Below, one piece after another: positions 1-9,056 of a stretch of 64,000 nt of DNA. The position numbers and the translations under genes were made by a program. Source of the stretch: Streptomyces gelaticus (GTDB taxonomy: Bacteria > Actinomycetota > Actinomycetes > Streptomycetales > Streptomycetaceae); NCBI RefSeq assembly GCF_014649535.1, contig NZ_BMTF01000028.1:26786-90785 (forward strand), in the 5' to 3' direction. The first letter of the stretch is position 1, and each line of letters begins with the position of its first letter. Under the pieces are notes generated by a model. It had not been told where the DNA came from. It did no database searches and was given only the letters and a program-made list of their open reading frames with translations.

Positions 1-391
1 GCCCGCCGAGGACATCCGGGGCCGGATCACCATGGCCGTGCGGCGGTGGTGGCGGGTCCTGGAGGAGCTGGCCGAGGAAGAGGTGCGCAGCCTGGAACGC
101 AACGCCGCCCCCGACGCCGAGACCGTGGCCGCGCTGCTGGCCGCCGCACTGCTCGGCGGGCGCCGCGCCCGGGGCGCCGGGGAGCAGCTCGCCGAACGGA
201 TCGGCGCCCAGGGCGCGCTGCGGCTGCGCGACAAGGGCGGGGCGCTGCTCACCGACTGCCTCGACCGGGTGCTGAACGGCGAGCGCGACCGGCGGCTCGC
301 ACCGCTCGACGCGCTCGACGTGGCCCCCGAGCCGCAGGCCGAACTGATCGCCGCGCTGTCCGTACTGCAGAAGGAGAGGAGGCAGCGATGA
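1..391 (+). CDS. dynA: dynamin-like GTPase, C-terminal fragment (window edge)
   Basis: The reading frame is open from base 2 to the TGA at 389-391, so only the last ~129 residues of a longer protein are present. No GTPase motif remains; what is visible is an Ala/Leu/Glu/Arg-rich helical tail ending KERRQR. The stop overlaps the ATG of the next gene (ATGA), so the two are translationally coupled. The neighbour is a dynamin-like GTPase and the gene after it an SSB. In Streptomyces the dynA-dynB pair encodes two bacterial dynamins that stabilise FtsZ rings at sporulation septa, so this is probably DynA. That identity rests on context and memory, because the diagnostic domain is outside the window. 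Confidence 0.6.
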   Translation, partial: PAEDIRGRITMAVRRWWRVLEELAEEEVRSLERNAAPDAETVAALLAAALLGGRRARGAGEQLAERIGAQGALRLRDKGGALLTDCLDRVLNGERDRRLAPLDALDVAPEPQAELIAALSVLQKERRQR

Positions 392-2283
392 CTGCCGTCA
401 CTGACGAGGGGCCCGGCCGGGTCGTCGGTCCCGCTTCCCACGAGGAACCGGACGGGCCGGGTCAGGTCCCGGACGCGGGCCGGATCCCCGAGGCGGGCCG
501 GGAGTGGAACGACGGGCTCATCGCACGGCGGGCGAAGGCCAGGGCGGCGGATCCCGAGCTCGAAACCGCTCCGGACGACGACGTACGGCCGCCCCAGGTC
601 GAGGCCTACGTGCCCTCCGGCGGACCGCTCAGGCCGCGGCTCGACGCGCTGCGCGAACTCGTCGGGCTGTCCAGGGCCCGGCTCGACGGGGACACCCTCG
701 CCGAGGCGGGCCGGGTGCTGGACGAAGCGGCGGCCCGACAGCGGCTCTCCTCCCGGCACACCGTCGTCGCCATCGCCGGGGCCACCGGCAGCGGCAAGTC
801 GACGCTCTTCAACACCCTCGCCGGCGCCCAGATCTCCGACACCGGGCTGCGCAGGCCGACCACCGCCGCCCCCCTCGCCTGCTCCTGGACCGACGGGGCC
901 GCCGGACTGCTCGACCGGCTCGCCATCCCCGGCCGGCTCAGGCGCAGGCCGCAGCAGGGCGGCGCGGACGCCGACGAGGCCCTCCGGGGGCTCGTCCTCG
1001 TCGACCTCCCCGACCACGACTCGGCGGCGACCGAACACCGCGAACAGGTCGACCGGGTGCTCGGGCTGGTCGACGCCGTGATCTGGGTCGTCGACCCGGA
1101 GAAGTACGCGGACGCGGCCCTGCACGAGCGCTATCTGCGGCCGCTCGCCGGGCACGCCGAGATCACCTTCGTCGTCCTCAACCAGATCGACCGGCTGCCC
1201 GGCGACGCCGCCGACCTGGTCCTCGACGATCTGCGCCGGCTGCTCGACGAGGACGGCATGGCCCTCGGCGAGCACGGCGAACCCGGCGCCACCGTCATGT
1301 CCCTGTCCGCGCTCACCGGCGAGGGCGTCGGCGAACTGCGCGAGGTGCTCGGCCGGTTCGTCCAGGAGCGCACCGCGGCGGCGCGCAGACTCTCCGCGGA
1401 CGTGGACGCCGCCGCGGCCGGGCTCCGCCCGGTGTACGTGGCCGAGGGGCGCCCCGGTCTCGGCGAACGGGCCCGCGAGGAGTTCGCCGACCGGCTGGCG
1501 GACGCCGTCGGCGCGTCCGCGGCGGGGCAGGCGGCCGAGCGCGAGTGGCGCAGGAACGCAGGACGGGCGTGCGGCACGCCCTGGCTGCGGCTGTGGCGCT
1601 GGTACGAGTCCACCCGGCGGTCCGGGAGTCTGGAGCACCCGGCGCTGCCCGATCCGCCCGAGGAGCAGCTCACCGCCCGCCAGTGCGTCGAGCAGGCGGT
1701 ACGGGCGGTGGCGGACGAGGCCTCCGACGGGCTGCCGGGCCCCTGGGCGCAGGCGGTCCGCGAGGCCGCGGTGCAGGGTGCCGAGGGGCTGCCGGAAGCG
1801 CTCGACGCGCTGGCGGAAAGGGCCGGCGCGGAGCAGGTGCCGGACGGTGCGGCGGTCGTGGTGACGGGGGTGGCCGGGGCCTCCGGTGCGGCGCACAGCG
1901 GCCGGGTGGGCGGGAAGCCGCCGCGGCCGAGGTGGTGGCCCGCCGCGGTGCTGGCGCAGGCGTCGATGACGTTGCTGCAGATCTTCGGCGGTCTCTGGCT
2001 GGTCGGCCAGATCGTCGGCGTACTCGAACCGGGGTACCTCACGCCCGCCCTGGTGATGATGGCAGGGATCGTCGGCGGCCCCCTGGTGGAGTGGTCGTGC
2101 GCGGCCGCGGCGCGTGGGCCGGCGCGACGGTACGGGCAGGAGGCCGAGCGGCAGTTGCGCGAGGCGGCGGCGGCCTGCGGCCGGGCCCGGGTGCTCGATC
2201 CGGTGGCCGCCGAACACGTGCGGTACCGCGAGGTGCGGGAGAGGTACGCGGCGGTGACGGAGATTTCCACAACCGGCGGGTAG
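388..2283 (+). CDS. dynB: dynamin-like GTPase with C-terminal membrane hairpin (probable DynB)
   Basis: 631 residues. The ATG at 388 overlaps the upstream stop and follows an AGGAGAGGAGG-like stretch. GTPase signatures are in order: P-loop GATGSGKS (residues 131-138), G3-like DLPDHD (206-211) and G4-like NQID (265-268). G3 and G4 deviate from DxxG and N/TKxD, as is common in bacterial dynamins. Near the C-terminus two hydrophobic helices (about residues 530-575) form a membrane hairpin, followed by a charged tail. Fusion-type bacterial dynamins use such a hairpin to bind membrane. Coupling to the upstream gene and position before an SSB paralogue fit the Streptomyces dynAB locus (sporulation septum, FtsZ ring stabilisation). 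GTPase with membrane hairpin is secure; the DynB name is inferred. Confidence 0.75.
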   Translation: MTAVTDEGPGRVVGPASHEEPDGPGQVPDAGRIPEAGREWNDGLIARRAKARAADPELETAPDDDVRPPQVEAYVPSGGPLRPRLDALRELVGLSRARLDGDTLAEAGRVLDEAAARQRLSSRHTVVAIAGATGSGKSTLFNTLAGAQISDTGLRRPTTAAPLACSWTDGAAGLLDRLAIPGRLRRRPQQGGADADEALRGLVLVDLPDHDSAATEHREQVDRVLGLVDAVIWVVDPEKYADAALHERYLRPLAGHAEITFVVLNQIDRLPGDAADLVLDDLRRLLDEDGMALGEHGEPGATVMSLSALTGEGVGELREVLGRFVQERTAAARRLSADVDAAAAGLRPVYVAEGRPGLGERAREEFADRLADAVGASAAGQAAEREWRRNAGRACGTPWLRLWRWYESTRRSGSLEHPALPDPPEEQLTARQCVEQAVRAVADEASDGLPGPWAQAVREAAVQGAEGLPEALDALAERAGAEQVPDGAAVVVTGVAGASGAAHSGRVGGKPPRPRWWPAAVLAQASMTLLQIFGGLWLVGQIVGVLEPGYLTPALVMMAGIVGGPLVEWSCAAAARGPARRYGQEAERQLREAAAACGRARVLDPVAAEHVRYREVRERYAAVTEISTTGG

Positions 2284-2382
2284 TCCACAGGCGCCGGCAG
2301 GATTTCCGCCTCCCCTTCAACCTGGGACCAGTGACCGCGTGGACGCGATCGCTGATCCGAAGGCCGAAGGGGAGGCGGAGTC

Positions 2383-2919
2383 ATGAACGACACCTTGGTG
2401 ACATTGGTGGGCAATGCGGCAACGGGCGTGGAATTCCGGGAGACCGCGACCGGAGGAATGGCGCGATTCCGGTTCGCGGTGACGCCGCGCCGCTGGGACC
2501 GCGAGAAACAGCTCTGGACGGACGGGCACACCAGCTTTTACACCGTGTGGGCCTGGCGGACCCTGGCCTTGAATCTGGCCGGTTCCGTTTCGGTCGGGGA
2601 GCCACTCGTCGTGCACGGCAGGCTGAAGGTGCGCGAGGAGGAACGCGAGGGGCAGCGGCGGACGTTCGTGGACATCGAGGCGGTCGCGGTGGGTCACGAT
2701 CTGACACGGGGGACCGCCGCGTTCCGACGGGTCATGCGGGGGGACCCCGCGCTGACGGCGCGGGTGGGGAGCGCGGACAGGCCGGACGAAAGGCCGGGCG
2801 ACGGGCCGGGCGACGGGCCGGGCGATCCCGGGGGGCCCGGGGGAGAGGCGGAACGTTCCGGGAACAAGCGGTCGACGGGGCGTCAGAAAGCCGCGCAGGA
2901 GCTGGTGTCGGTGCCGTGA
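2383..2919 (+). CDS. ssbB: single-stranded DNA-binding protein paralogue (SsbB type)
   Basis: 178 residues; ATG preceded by GGAGGCGGAG. Residues 1-110 are an SSB OB-fold, recognisable from the LVGN start, the FRFAVTPRRWD strand and the VVHGRLKV and FVDIEAVAVG strands. The C-terminal third is low complexity with GDGP repeats (about residues 137-150) and ends ELVSVP. It lacks the acidic DDDIPF-type tail that replicative SSBs use to recruit partners. Streptomyces carries a tailless paralogue, SsbB, needed for chromosome segregation in sporulating hyphae. It binds ssDNA, probably without the full partner network of SsbA. It starts 99 bp after the dynamin gene and may be cotranscribed. Confidence 0.8.
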   Translation: MNDTLVTLVGNAATGVEFRETATGGMARFRFAVTPRRWDREKQLWTDGHTSFYTVWAWRTLALNLAGSVSVGEPLVVHGRLKVREEEREGQRRTFVDIEAVAVGHDLTRGTAAFRRVMRGDPALTARVGSADRPDERPGDGPGDGPGDPGGPGGEAERSGNKRSTGRQKAAQELVSVP

Positions 2920-3012
2920 CAGGCCGACAGTGGCTGAAAAGGGGCTGAAAAAGGGCCGGAAATAGACTGGGTTGGGCCGGGGTGGCGAACGCGAGTGATA
3001 CCGGCGATAACG

Positions 3013-3027
3013 ATTCCGATTCGGAAT
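3013..3027. promoter_or_regulatory. perfect 7+1+7 palindrome upstream of surface-protein gene
   Basis: ATTCCGA-T-TCGGAAT is a perfect inverted repeat with one central base, in the 249-bp gap between the ssbB stop and the surface-protein start. It lies about 140 bp before the GTG. Its AT content is high relative to surroundings, so it could be an operator or part of a promoter. No regulator is assigned. Confidence 0.35.
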
Positions 3028-3168
3028 GGTTGTACGACGGTACGACGGGGGACTGTTCATCGCTTCGTCCTTAGGATTCCCCAGTACTCACGGGGCACTT
3101 GAGTCGACTGGCGGGGCAGTCCCCACACGCGCATCAGGCGCGGAAGGTCCCGCCCGGAGGGGAATTCT

Positions 3169-4614
3169 GTGTTTTCTGCTTCTTCAGCGACCGCTTCGTC
3201 GTCCTTGGAGACGACGGCCAGTTCTCCGAGGCGGCGCGGCATGGCCCGGCTGGCCGCATCAGTGGTGGCATCGGGTCTGGTCATGGCAGGCGCCCTCGTC
3301 GGCGCGGGCGGCGCGGTCGCAGACGAGACGCCGCAGCACCAGGGCGGCGCGGCAGCGGTGCTGGACGGGTTGAAGACCTTCGACCGCGCCGTGCTGCACG
3401 CGGACGGCAGGAACCAGGAGCTGCCCGCCGGCCTCTTCGAGATGACCGTCGACGGCGGCGGCAAGCTCAAGACGTACTGCATCGACATCCACAACCCCAC
3501 CCAGGACCAGGCGAAGTACCTGGAGACCCCCTGGAACCAGACCTCGCTCGGCAGCAACAAGAACGCCGGCAAGATCCGCTGGATCCTGGAGCACTCCTAC
3601 CCGCAGGTCGACGACCTCGCGGAGCTCGCCCAGAAGGCCGGCACCGGGCCGCTCACCGAGAAGACCGCGGCGGCGGGCACGCAGGTCGCCATCTGGCGCT
3701 ACTCGGACAACGTCGACATCGAGGCCAGCGACAGTCAGGCCGAGAAGCTCGCCGACTGGCTGGAGGACAGCGCCGTCGATCAGGCCGAGCCCAAGGCGTC
3801 CCTCGCCCTGGACCCGGCCGCGGTCTCCGGCAAGTCCGGTGAGCGGCTCGGCCCGGTCACCGTCCGCACCAACGCCGGCCAGGTCTCCGTGACCCCGCCC
3901 GCCGACGCCGCCAGCGGTGTGAAGGTCACCGACAAGGCCGGCAAGCCCCTCACCGCCGCGGCCAACGGCGCCGAGCTCTACTTCGACGTGCCGGAGGGCG
4001 CCGCCGACGGCACCGCCTCGCTGACCGTCCAGGCCACCACCTCGGTGCCGGTCGGCCGGGCCTTCGCCGGTGTGACCAAGAGCCAGACCATGATCCTGGC
4101 CGGTTCCAGCGAGACCACGGTCTCCGCGGTCGCCACCGGGACCTGGGCCAAGAAGGGCGCGATCCCGGCCGTCTCGGCGAAGAAGAACTGCGCCAAGGGC
4201 GGCGTGGACGTCACCGCGTCCAACGAGGGCGACGAGGCCTTCACCTTCGAGCTGGCCGGTGTGAAGCACACCATCGAGGCGGGCAAGTCCGAGACGGTCA
4301 CCGTCCCGGTCGCCGAGGACCAGGCGTACGACTTCACGATCACCGGCCCCGGTGGCTTCACGAAGACGTTCAAGGGCGTCCTGGACTGCAAGACCAGCGG
4401 CAGCGCCACGGGCGGCACCGAGACCCAGACCGGTGGGGACAAGACCCCGGCCACGTCCGGCGGCAGCTCGACCGGCGGCTCGGGTGACCTCGCCGAGACC
4501 GGTGGCTCCAGCGCCACCCCCGTCATCGCGGGCGTCGCGATCGCCCTCGTCGTCGTCGGCGGCGGCGCGGTCTTCCTCCTCCGCAAGCGCAAGGACCAGA
4601 CCTCCGCACAGTGA
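3169..4614 (+). CDS. cell-wall-anchored thioester (TQXA) domain protein with LAETG sorting signal
   Basis: 481 residues; GTG start 6 nt after GGAGGGG. Residues 1-51 form a long Sec signal peptide (RRR at 21-23, then a hydrophobic core, cleavage near AVA-DE). The thioester domain follows: Cys104 in TYCIDIH and Gln172 in TQVAIW are the pair expected to form an internal Cys-Gln thioester, as in Gram-positive adhesins that bind host or surface amines covalently. Ig-like repeats fill about residues 190-420, then a Gly/Thr/Ser-rich linker, LAETG (441-445), a hydrophobic helix and RKRK. LAxTG is the motif used by class E sortases of Streptomyces (as for chaplins). Likely role: covalent surface adhesion or hyphal wall protein. 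The ligand is unknown. Confidence 0.85.
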   Translation: MFSASSATASSSLETTASSPRRRGMARLAASVVASGLVMAGALVGAGGAVADETPQHQGGAAAVLDGLKTFDRAVLHADGRNQELPAGLFEMTVDGGGKLKTYCIDIHNPTQDQAKYLETPWNQTSLGSNKNAGKIRWILEHSYPQVDDLAELAQKAGTGPLTEKTAAAGTQVAIWRYSDNVDIEASDSQAEKLADWLEDSAVDQAEPKASLALDPAAVSGKSGERLGPVTVRTNAGQVSVTPPADAASGVKVTDKAGKPLTAAANGAELYFDVPEGAADGTASLTVQATTSVPVGRAFAGVTKSQTMILAGSSETTVSAVATGTWAKKGAIPAVSAKKNCAKGGVDVTASNEGDEAFTFELAGVKHTIEAGKSETVTVPVAEDQAYDFTITGPGGFTKTFKGVLDCKTSGSATGGTETQTGGDKTPATSGGSSTGGSGDLAETGGSSATPVIAGVAIALVVVGGGAVFLLRKRKDQTSAQ

Positions 4615-4685
4615 TCCCGCACCGTCGCCCCGCAGCCGGATCCAGGGGGTGACGAACAGGAGCGGACTGCCACGTCCGCCTGCTG

Positions 4686-4719
4686 AAGGCCCCGGTACGC
4701 CGACGCGCACCGGGGCCTT
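4686..4719 (+). terminator. 11-bp stem hairpin after the surface-protein gene
   Basis: AAGGCCCCGGT and ACCGGGGCCTT are perfectly complementary around a 12-nt loop, 71 bp past the stop codon. There is no U-run. Confidence 0.75.
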
Positions 4720-4722
4720 CGC

Positions 4723-4869
4723 ATGGCGGCCGCACCCCTGTTCTCGCCGACCGACGGCGGTGCCTGGGTCCGCGACGATGCGGGGATGGCCCCCTCGGTC
4801 CTCAACACCGCCGACGGGCAGGTCCGCGGCACCTACGAGGCCTCAGTGACCGGCGGCGACGGCCAGTGA
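4723..4869 (+). pseudogene. short open frame, possible remnant of a secreted-protein gene
   Basis: A 48-codon frame starts with ATG immediately after the terminator hairpin and has no ribosome-binding site. Its product contains GGAWVRDDAGMAPSV and ends VTGGDGQ. It has normal high-GC codon use but no signal peptide or recognisable complete domain, so it looks like an internal or C-terminal fragment left by deletion. It may equally be chance. The rest of the gap up to 5000 holds no gene and should contain the ettA promoter, which I could not assign. Confidence 0.2.
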
Positions 4870-5000
4870 TGGATCCGCCACGAGCGGGGACGGTGAAGGG
4901 GCAGGTCGCAGGCCCCCGGTGAGACTGGTTTCCGTAGAGAGGCGGCCGTCAGGCAAGATGGGGTGTATCTGCCCACACATCGATAGCCGGACGGTTTCTC

Positions 5001-6665
<1,665 letters not shown>

Positions 6666-6670
6666 TCGTC

Positions 6671-7093
6671 TTGGCTCGTCACATCTACAGCTGCCCGCTG
6701 CGCTGGTCGGACATGGATGCCTTCGGCCATGTGAACAACGTGGTCTTCCTCCGCTACCTGGAGGAGGCACGCATCGACTTCATGTTCCGGCTGGCGCCGG
6801 GGGACGGTTCGCCGTCCTTCTCGGGCGGCTCCGTCGTGGCCCGGCACGAGATCGACTACGTGCGTCCGCTGGTCCACCGGCACGAGCCGGTGACCGTCGA
6901 GTCGTGGGTCACGAAGATCGGCGCGGCGTCGCTGACGATCGCGTACGAGATCAAGGACCCGGACCAGGTGTACGTACGGGCGTCGACCGTCGTCGTGCCG
7001 TACAACCTGGCCGAGGAGCGGCCCCGGCGGATCTCCGCCGAGGAGAAGCTCTACCTCCAGCAGTTCCTGGCCGAGGAGCCGGCCGCAGCATGA
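6671..7093 (+). CDS. acyl-CoA thioesterase, hotdog fold (4HBT type)
   Basis: 140 residues. The TTG at 6671 lies 5 bp after the ettA stop and gives the family N-terminus, with the 4HBT signature RWSDMDAFGHVNN (about residues 11-23). Asp15 (of SDMD) is the usual catalytic acid. A single compact domain without signal or TM fits a cytosolic tetrameric thioesterase that hydrolyses acyl-CoAs; chain specificity cannot be read. The stop overlaps the next start (ATGA). Both this gene and ettA start with TTG and have similar first codons (MAEYIYT and MARHIYS), possibly coincidental. An alternative ATG at 6714 would delete the catalytic motif, so it is rejected. Confidence 0.85.
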   Translation: MARHIYSCPLRWSDMDAFGHVNNVVFLRYLEEARIDFMFRLAPGDGSPSFSGGSVVARHEIDYVRPLVHRHEPVTVESWVTKIGAASLTIAYEIKDPDQVYVRASTVVVPYNLAEERPRRISAEEKLYLQQFLAEEPAAA

Positions 7094-7770
7094 CGGTGCC
7101 CGTACGGTCGCTGGAGTTCGCCGACCCGAGGGAGGCCGCGGATCTCGCGGCCTTCCTCGGCCGGCTGCTCCACTACGACCGGGCCGCCGCGGTGCGGATG
7201 CAGGCGGGCGGCGGTGCGCTGGCCGTCTTCGGCAGGCCGCCGTCGTTCGAGGTGCTGGCGATCCGGGCGGCGCGGCTGGCCGTGCCGGACGACTTCGACC
7301 TCACCGTGTCCGCCGGTGAACTCCTCGAATCCCTCGGGGAGTCCACCGACGCCGGAGTGATCCCGGCACCCGTCACCGGGCCGCCGTGGACGGGTGTCCT
7401 CCCGCCGCGCGGCGGCTGGCACGAACTGCCGGGCCTGCCCGGCCCGGTCTCCCTGCGCACCGCGGTCACCGCCGCGGTGGCGGAGTTCCGTTCCCGCGAC
7501 GAGGCCCTGCCCGAGGAACGCCGCACCCGGGCGGAGCGGGACCGGATCGGCCGCGAGATCTGGTCGCGCACGCTCGCCGGTACCGGACTTCCGCTGCGGG
7601 CCGTGCACGCCGCCCAGTCCCTCGGCTTCCTCCGCCCGGCGCCGGACTTTCCGGTCGCCCTGCTCGCGGCCGGGTCCTGGCTGCGGCTGCGCACCCCGTT
7701 CGGCTCGATCGCCGTGCGCGGAGCGGGCAGCGGGCTCGGCACGCTCGCCGTGACGGTGGGCGCGGGCTGA
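7090..7770 (+). CDS. conserved protein of unknown function coupled to the thioesterase
   Basis: 226 residues; ATG overlaps the preceding stop by 4 bp, so translation is coupled. No signal peptide or TM helix is convincing. It is Ala/Leu/Pro-rich with alternating helix and strand; the first half has AAFLGRLLHYDRAAAVRMQ, GALAVFGRPPSFEVLA and LTVSAGELLE, and the end has RTPFGSIAVRGAG. I do not recognise a catalytic motif. Position suggests a housekeeping role in the ettA-thioesterase transcription unit. Codon use is typical of the window, so it is a real gene rather than a shadow. Confidence 0.7.
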   Translation: MTVPVRSLEFADPREAADLAAFLGRLLHYDRAAAVRMQAGGGALAVFGRPPSFEVLAIRAARLAVPDDFDLTVSAGELLESLGESTDAGVIPAPVTGPPWTGVLPPRGGWHELPGLPGPVSLRTAVTAAVAEFRSRDEALPEERRTRAERDRIGREIWSRTLAGTGLPLRAVHAAQSLGFLRPAPDFPVALLAAGSWLRLRTPFGSIAVRGAGSGLGTLAVTVGAG

Positions 7771-7801
7771 ACGAGAGGCCCGCGACAGGAACCGTCCGGA
7801 C

Positions 7802-7837
7802 GGACCGGGAGGACTGAGGCAGGTCCGCCCCCGGTCC
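7802..7837. terminator. weak inverted repeat between convergent genes
   Basis: GGACCGGG and CCCGGTCC pair around a 20-nt spacer in the 89-bp gap between a plus-strand gene ending at 7770 and a minus-strand gene ending at 7860. The stem is short and the loop long, so support is modest. Confidence 0.35.
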
Positions 7838-7859
7838 GCCCCTGATCCGCCGGAGGGGC

Positions 7860-9056
7860 CTAACCGGTCAGGGCCCTGTCCACCAGCCGGAGCGCGGCCA
7901 GGTTCTGGGCGTCCTGTGCCGGGTCGCCCATCCGCAGGGTGAACGTGGCACTGGTCGCGGCCCGCGCACCGTCCGGCGTCACCCCGCTCTCGGAGACGAT
8001 CCCCAGATGGGTTCCGCCATGGAACCAGATCCCGCCGTCGCTCCCCGCCACCGGGCGCCAGGCGATGCCCAGTCCGTAACGGACCCCCGGCGCCGCCACC
8101 CAGTCCTCGGCCACGACCGTCTCCTTCATCGCGGACAGCTGGGCCGGGCGCAGCAGCCGGCCGCTCATCAGGGCGCGCAGGAAGACCCCGTGGTCGTGGG
8201 TGGTGCTGATGACGGAGCCGTCCGCTCCGCCGCCGAAGGCCAGCGTCGTGTCGGTCGGCCGGGCGCAGCCGGGGAACCAGGTGTACGCGGTGGCCGTGGG
8301 CCGGGGCAGGTACGGCGAGGTCCCCGGTGTGAACGTGCGGCGCAGGCCCAGGGGTTCGATGATCCGGTCGTGGATCTCCTGCGCCCAGGGATTGCCGGTC
8401 ACCTGCTCGATGATCAGGCTCGCCAGCACGTAGTTGGTGTTGGAGTAGCCCCAGCGCCGTTCCCGGGCGGGGTGTTCGGCGTCCGGTACCCACAGGGGCG
8501 GCCGGCTCAGGGCCGCCTTCAGCTGGTTCTCGGGGGTCGTGGGTCGGAACCGCGCCCGGCGGTAGCCGTCCGGGGTGAACGCGTCGGCCGCGTCCGGTGA
8601 GACGGCGAGATAGTCGTTCAGCCCGCTGGTCTGGCGCAGCAGGTTGGCGATCGTGATCCTGCGGCCGTCGTTGCCGTTGCCCCGCACGGCGCCGGGCAGC
8701 CACCGCTCGACGGTGTCCGTGAGCGCGAGCCGCCCCTCGCCCGCCAGCTGGAGGGCGAGCGTGGCCGTGAAGGTCTTGGTGTCGCTGCCGATCCGGTAGG
8801 AGGAGTCCCAGGGGACCGGGTGGTGCGGTGTCCGCAGGCCGGCGGTTCCGGCACGGGCCGTCGTGCGGCCGTGGGCGCTCTGGACCTCGGCCAGTACGCC
8901 GGTGGCGCCGGTGGCCAGGATCGCGTCCACATCGCTCTGGAGACGGCCGCCGATCCGGTCGGCGCGGTGGGGTGCGGCGGCCTTCGCCGCGGGTCCGGAC
9001 GCCCCGGTGAGCAGGGCCGCCGCCGTGGCCGCCAGGCCCGTACGTCTGCTGATCAC
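7860..9056 (-). CDS. secreted serine hydrolase of the class C beta-lactamase / DD-peptidase family
   Basis: 398 residues; the GTG start at 9056 overlaps the upstream stop (GTGA), giving coupling. Residues 1-28 look like a Sec or Tat signal (MISRRTGLAAT, Ala-rich core, AKA-A cleavage). Active-site motifs of the serine beta-lactamase fold are present: SDTK (Ser91-Lys94), YSN (Tyr204-Asn206) and HGG near residue 335. These families include D-Ala-D-Ala carboxypeptidases, esterases and D-amino-acid amidases; the substrate cannot be read. The partner gene is a secreted tripeptidyl-aminopeptidase-like hydrolase, so joint extracellular peptide processing is plausible. No lipobox or PASTA repeats. Confidence 0.85.
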   Translation of the reverse strand: MISRRTGLAATAAALLTGASGPAAKAAAPHRADRIGGRLQSDVDAILATGATGVLAEVQSAHGRTTARAGTAGLRTPHHPVPWDSSYRIGSDTKTFTATLALQLAGEGRLALTDTVERWLPGAVRGNGNDGRRITIANLLRQTSGLNDYLAVSPDAADAFTPDGYRRARFRPTTPENQLKAALSRPPLWVPDAEHPARERRWGYSNTNYVLASLIIEQVTGNPWAQEIHDRIIEPLGLRRTFTPGTSPYLPRPTATAYTWFPGCARPTDTTLAFGGGADGSVISTTHDHGVFLRALMSGRLLRPAQLSAMKETVVAEDWVAAPGVRYGLGIAWRPVAGSDGGIWFHGGTHLGIVSESGVTPDGARAATSATFTLRMGDPAQDAQNLAALRLVDRALTG

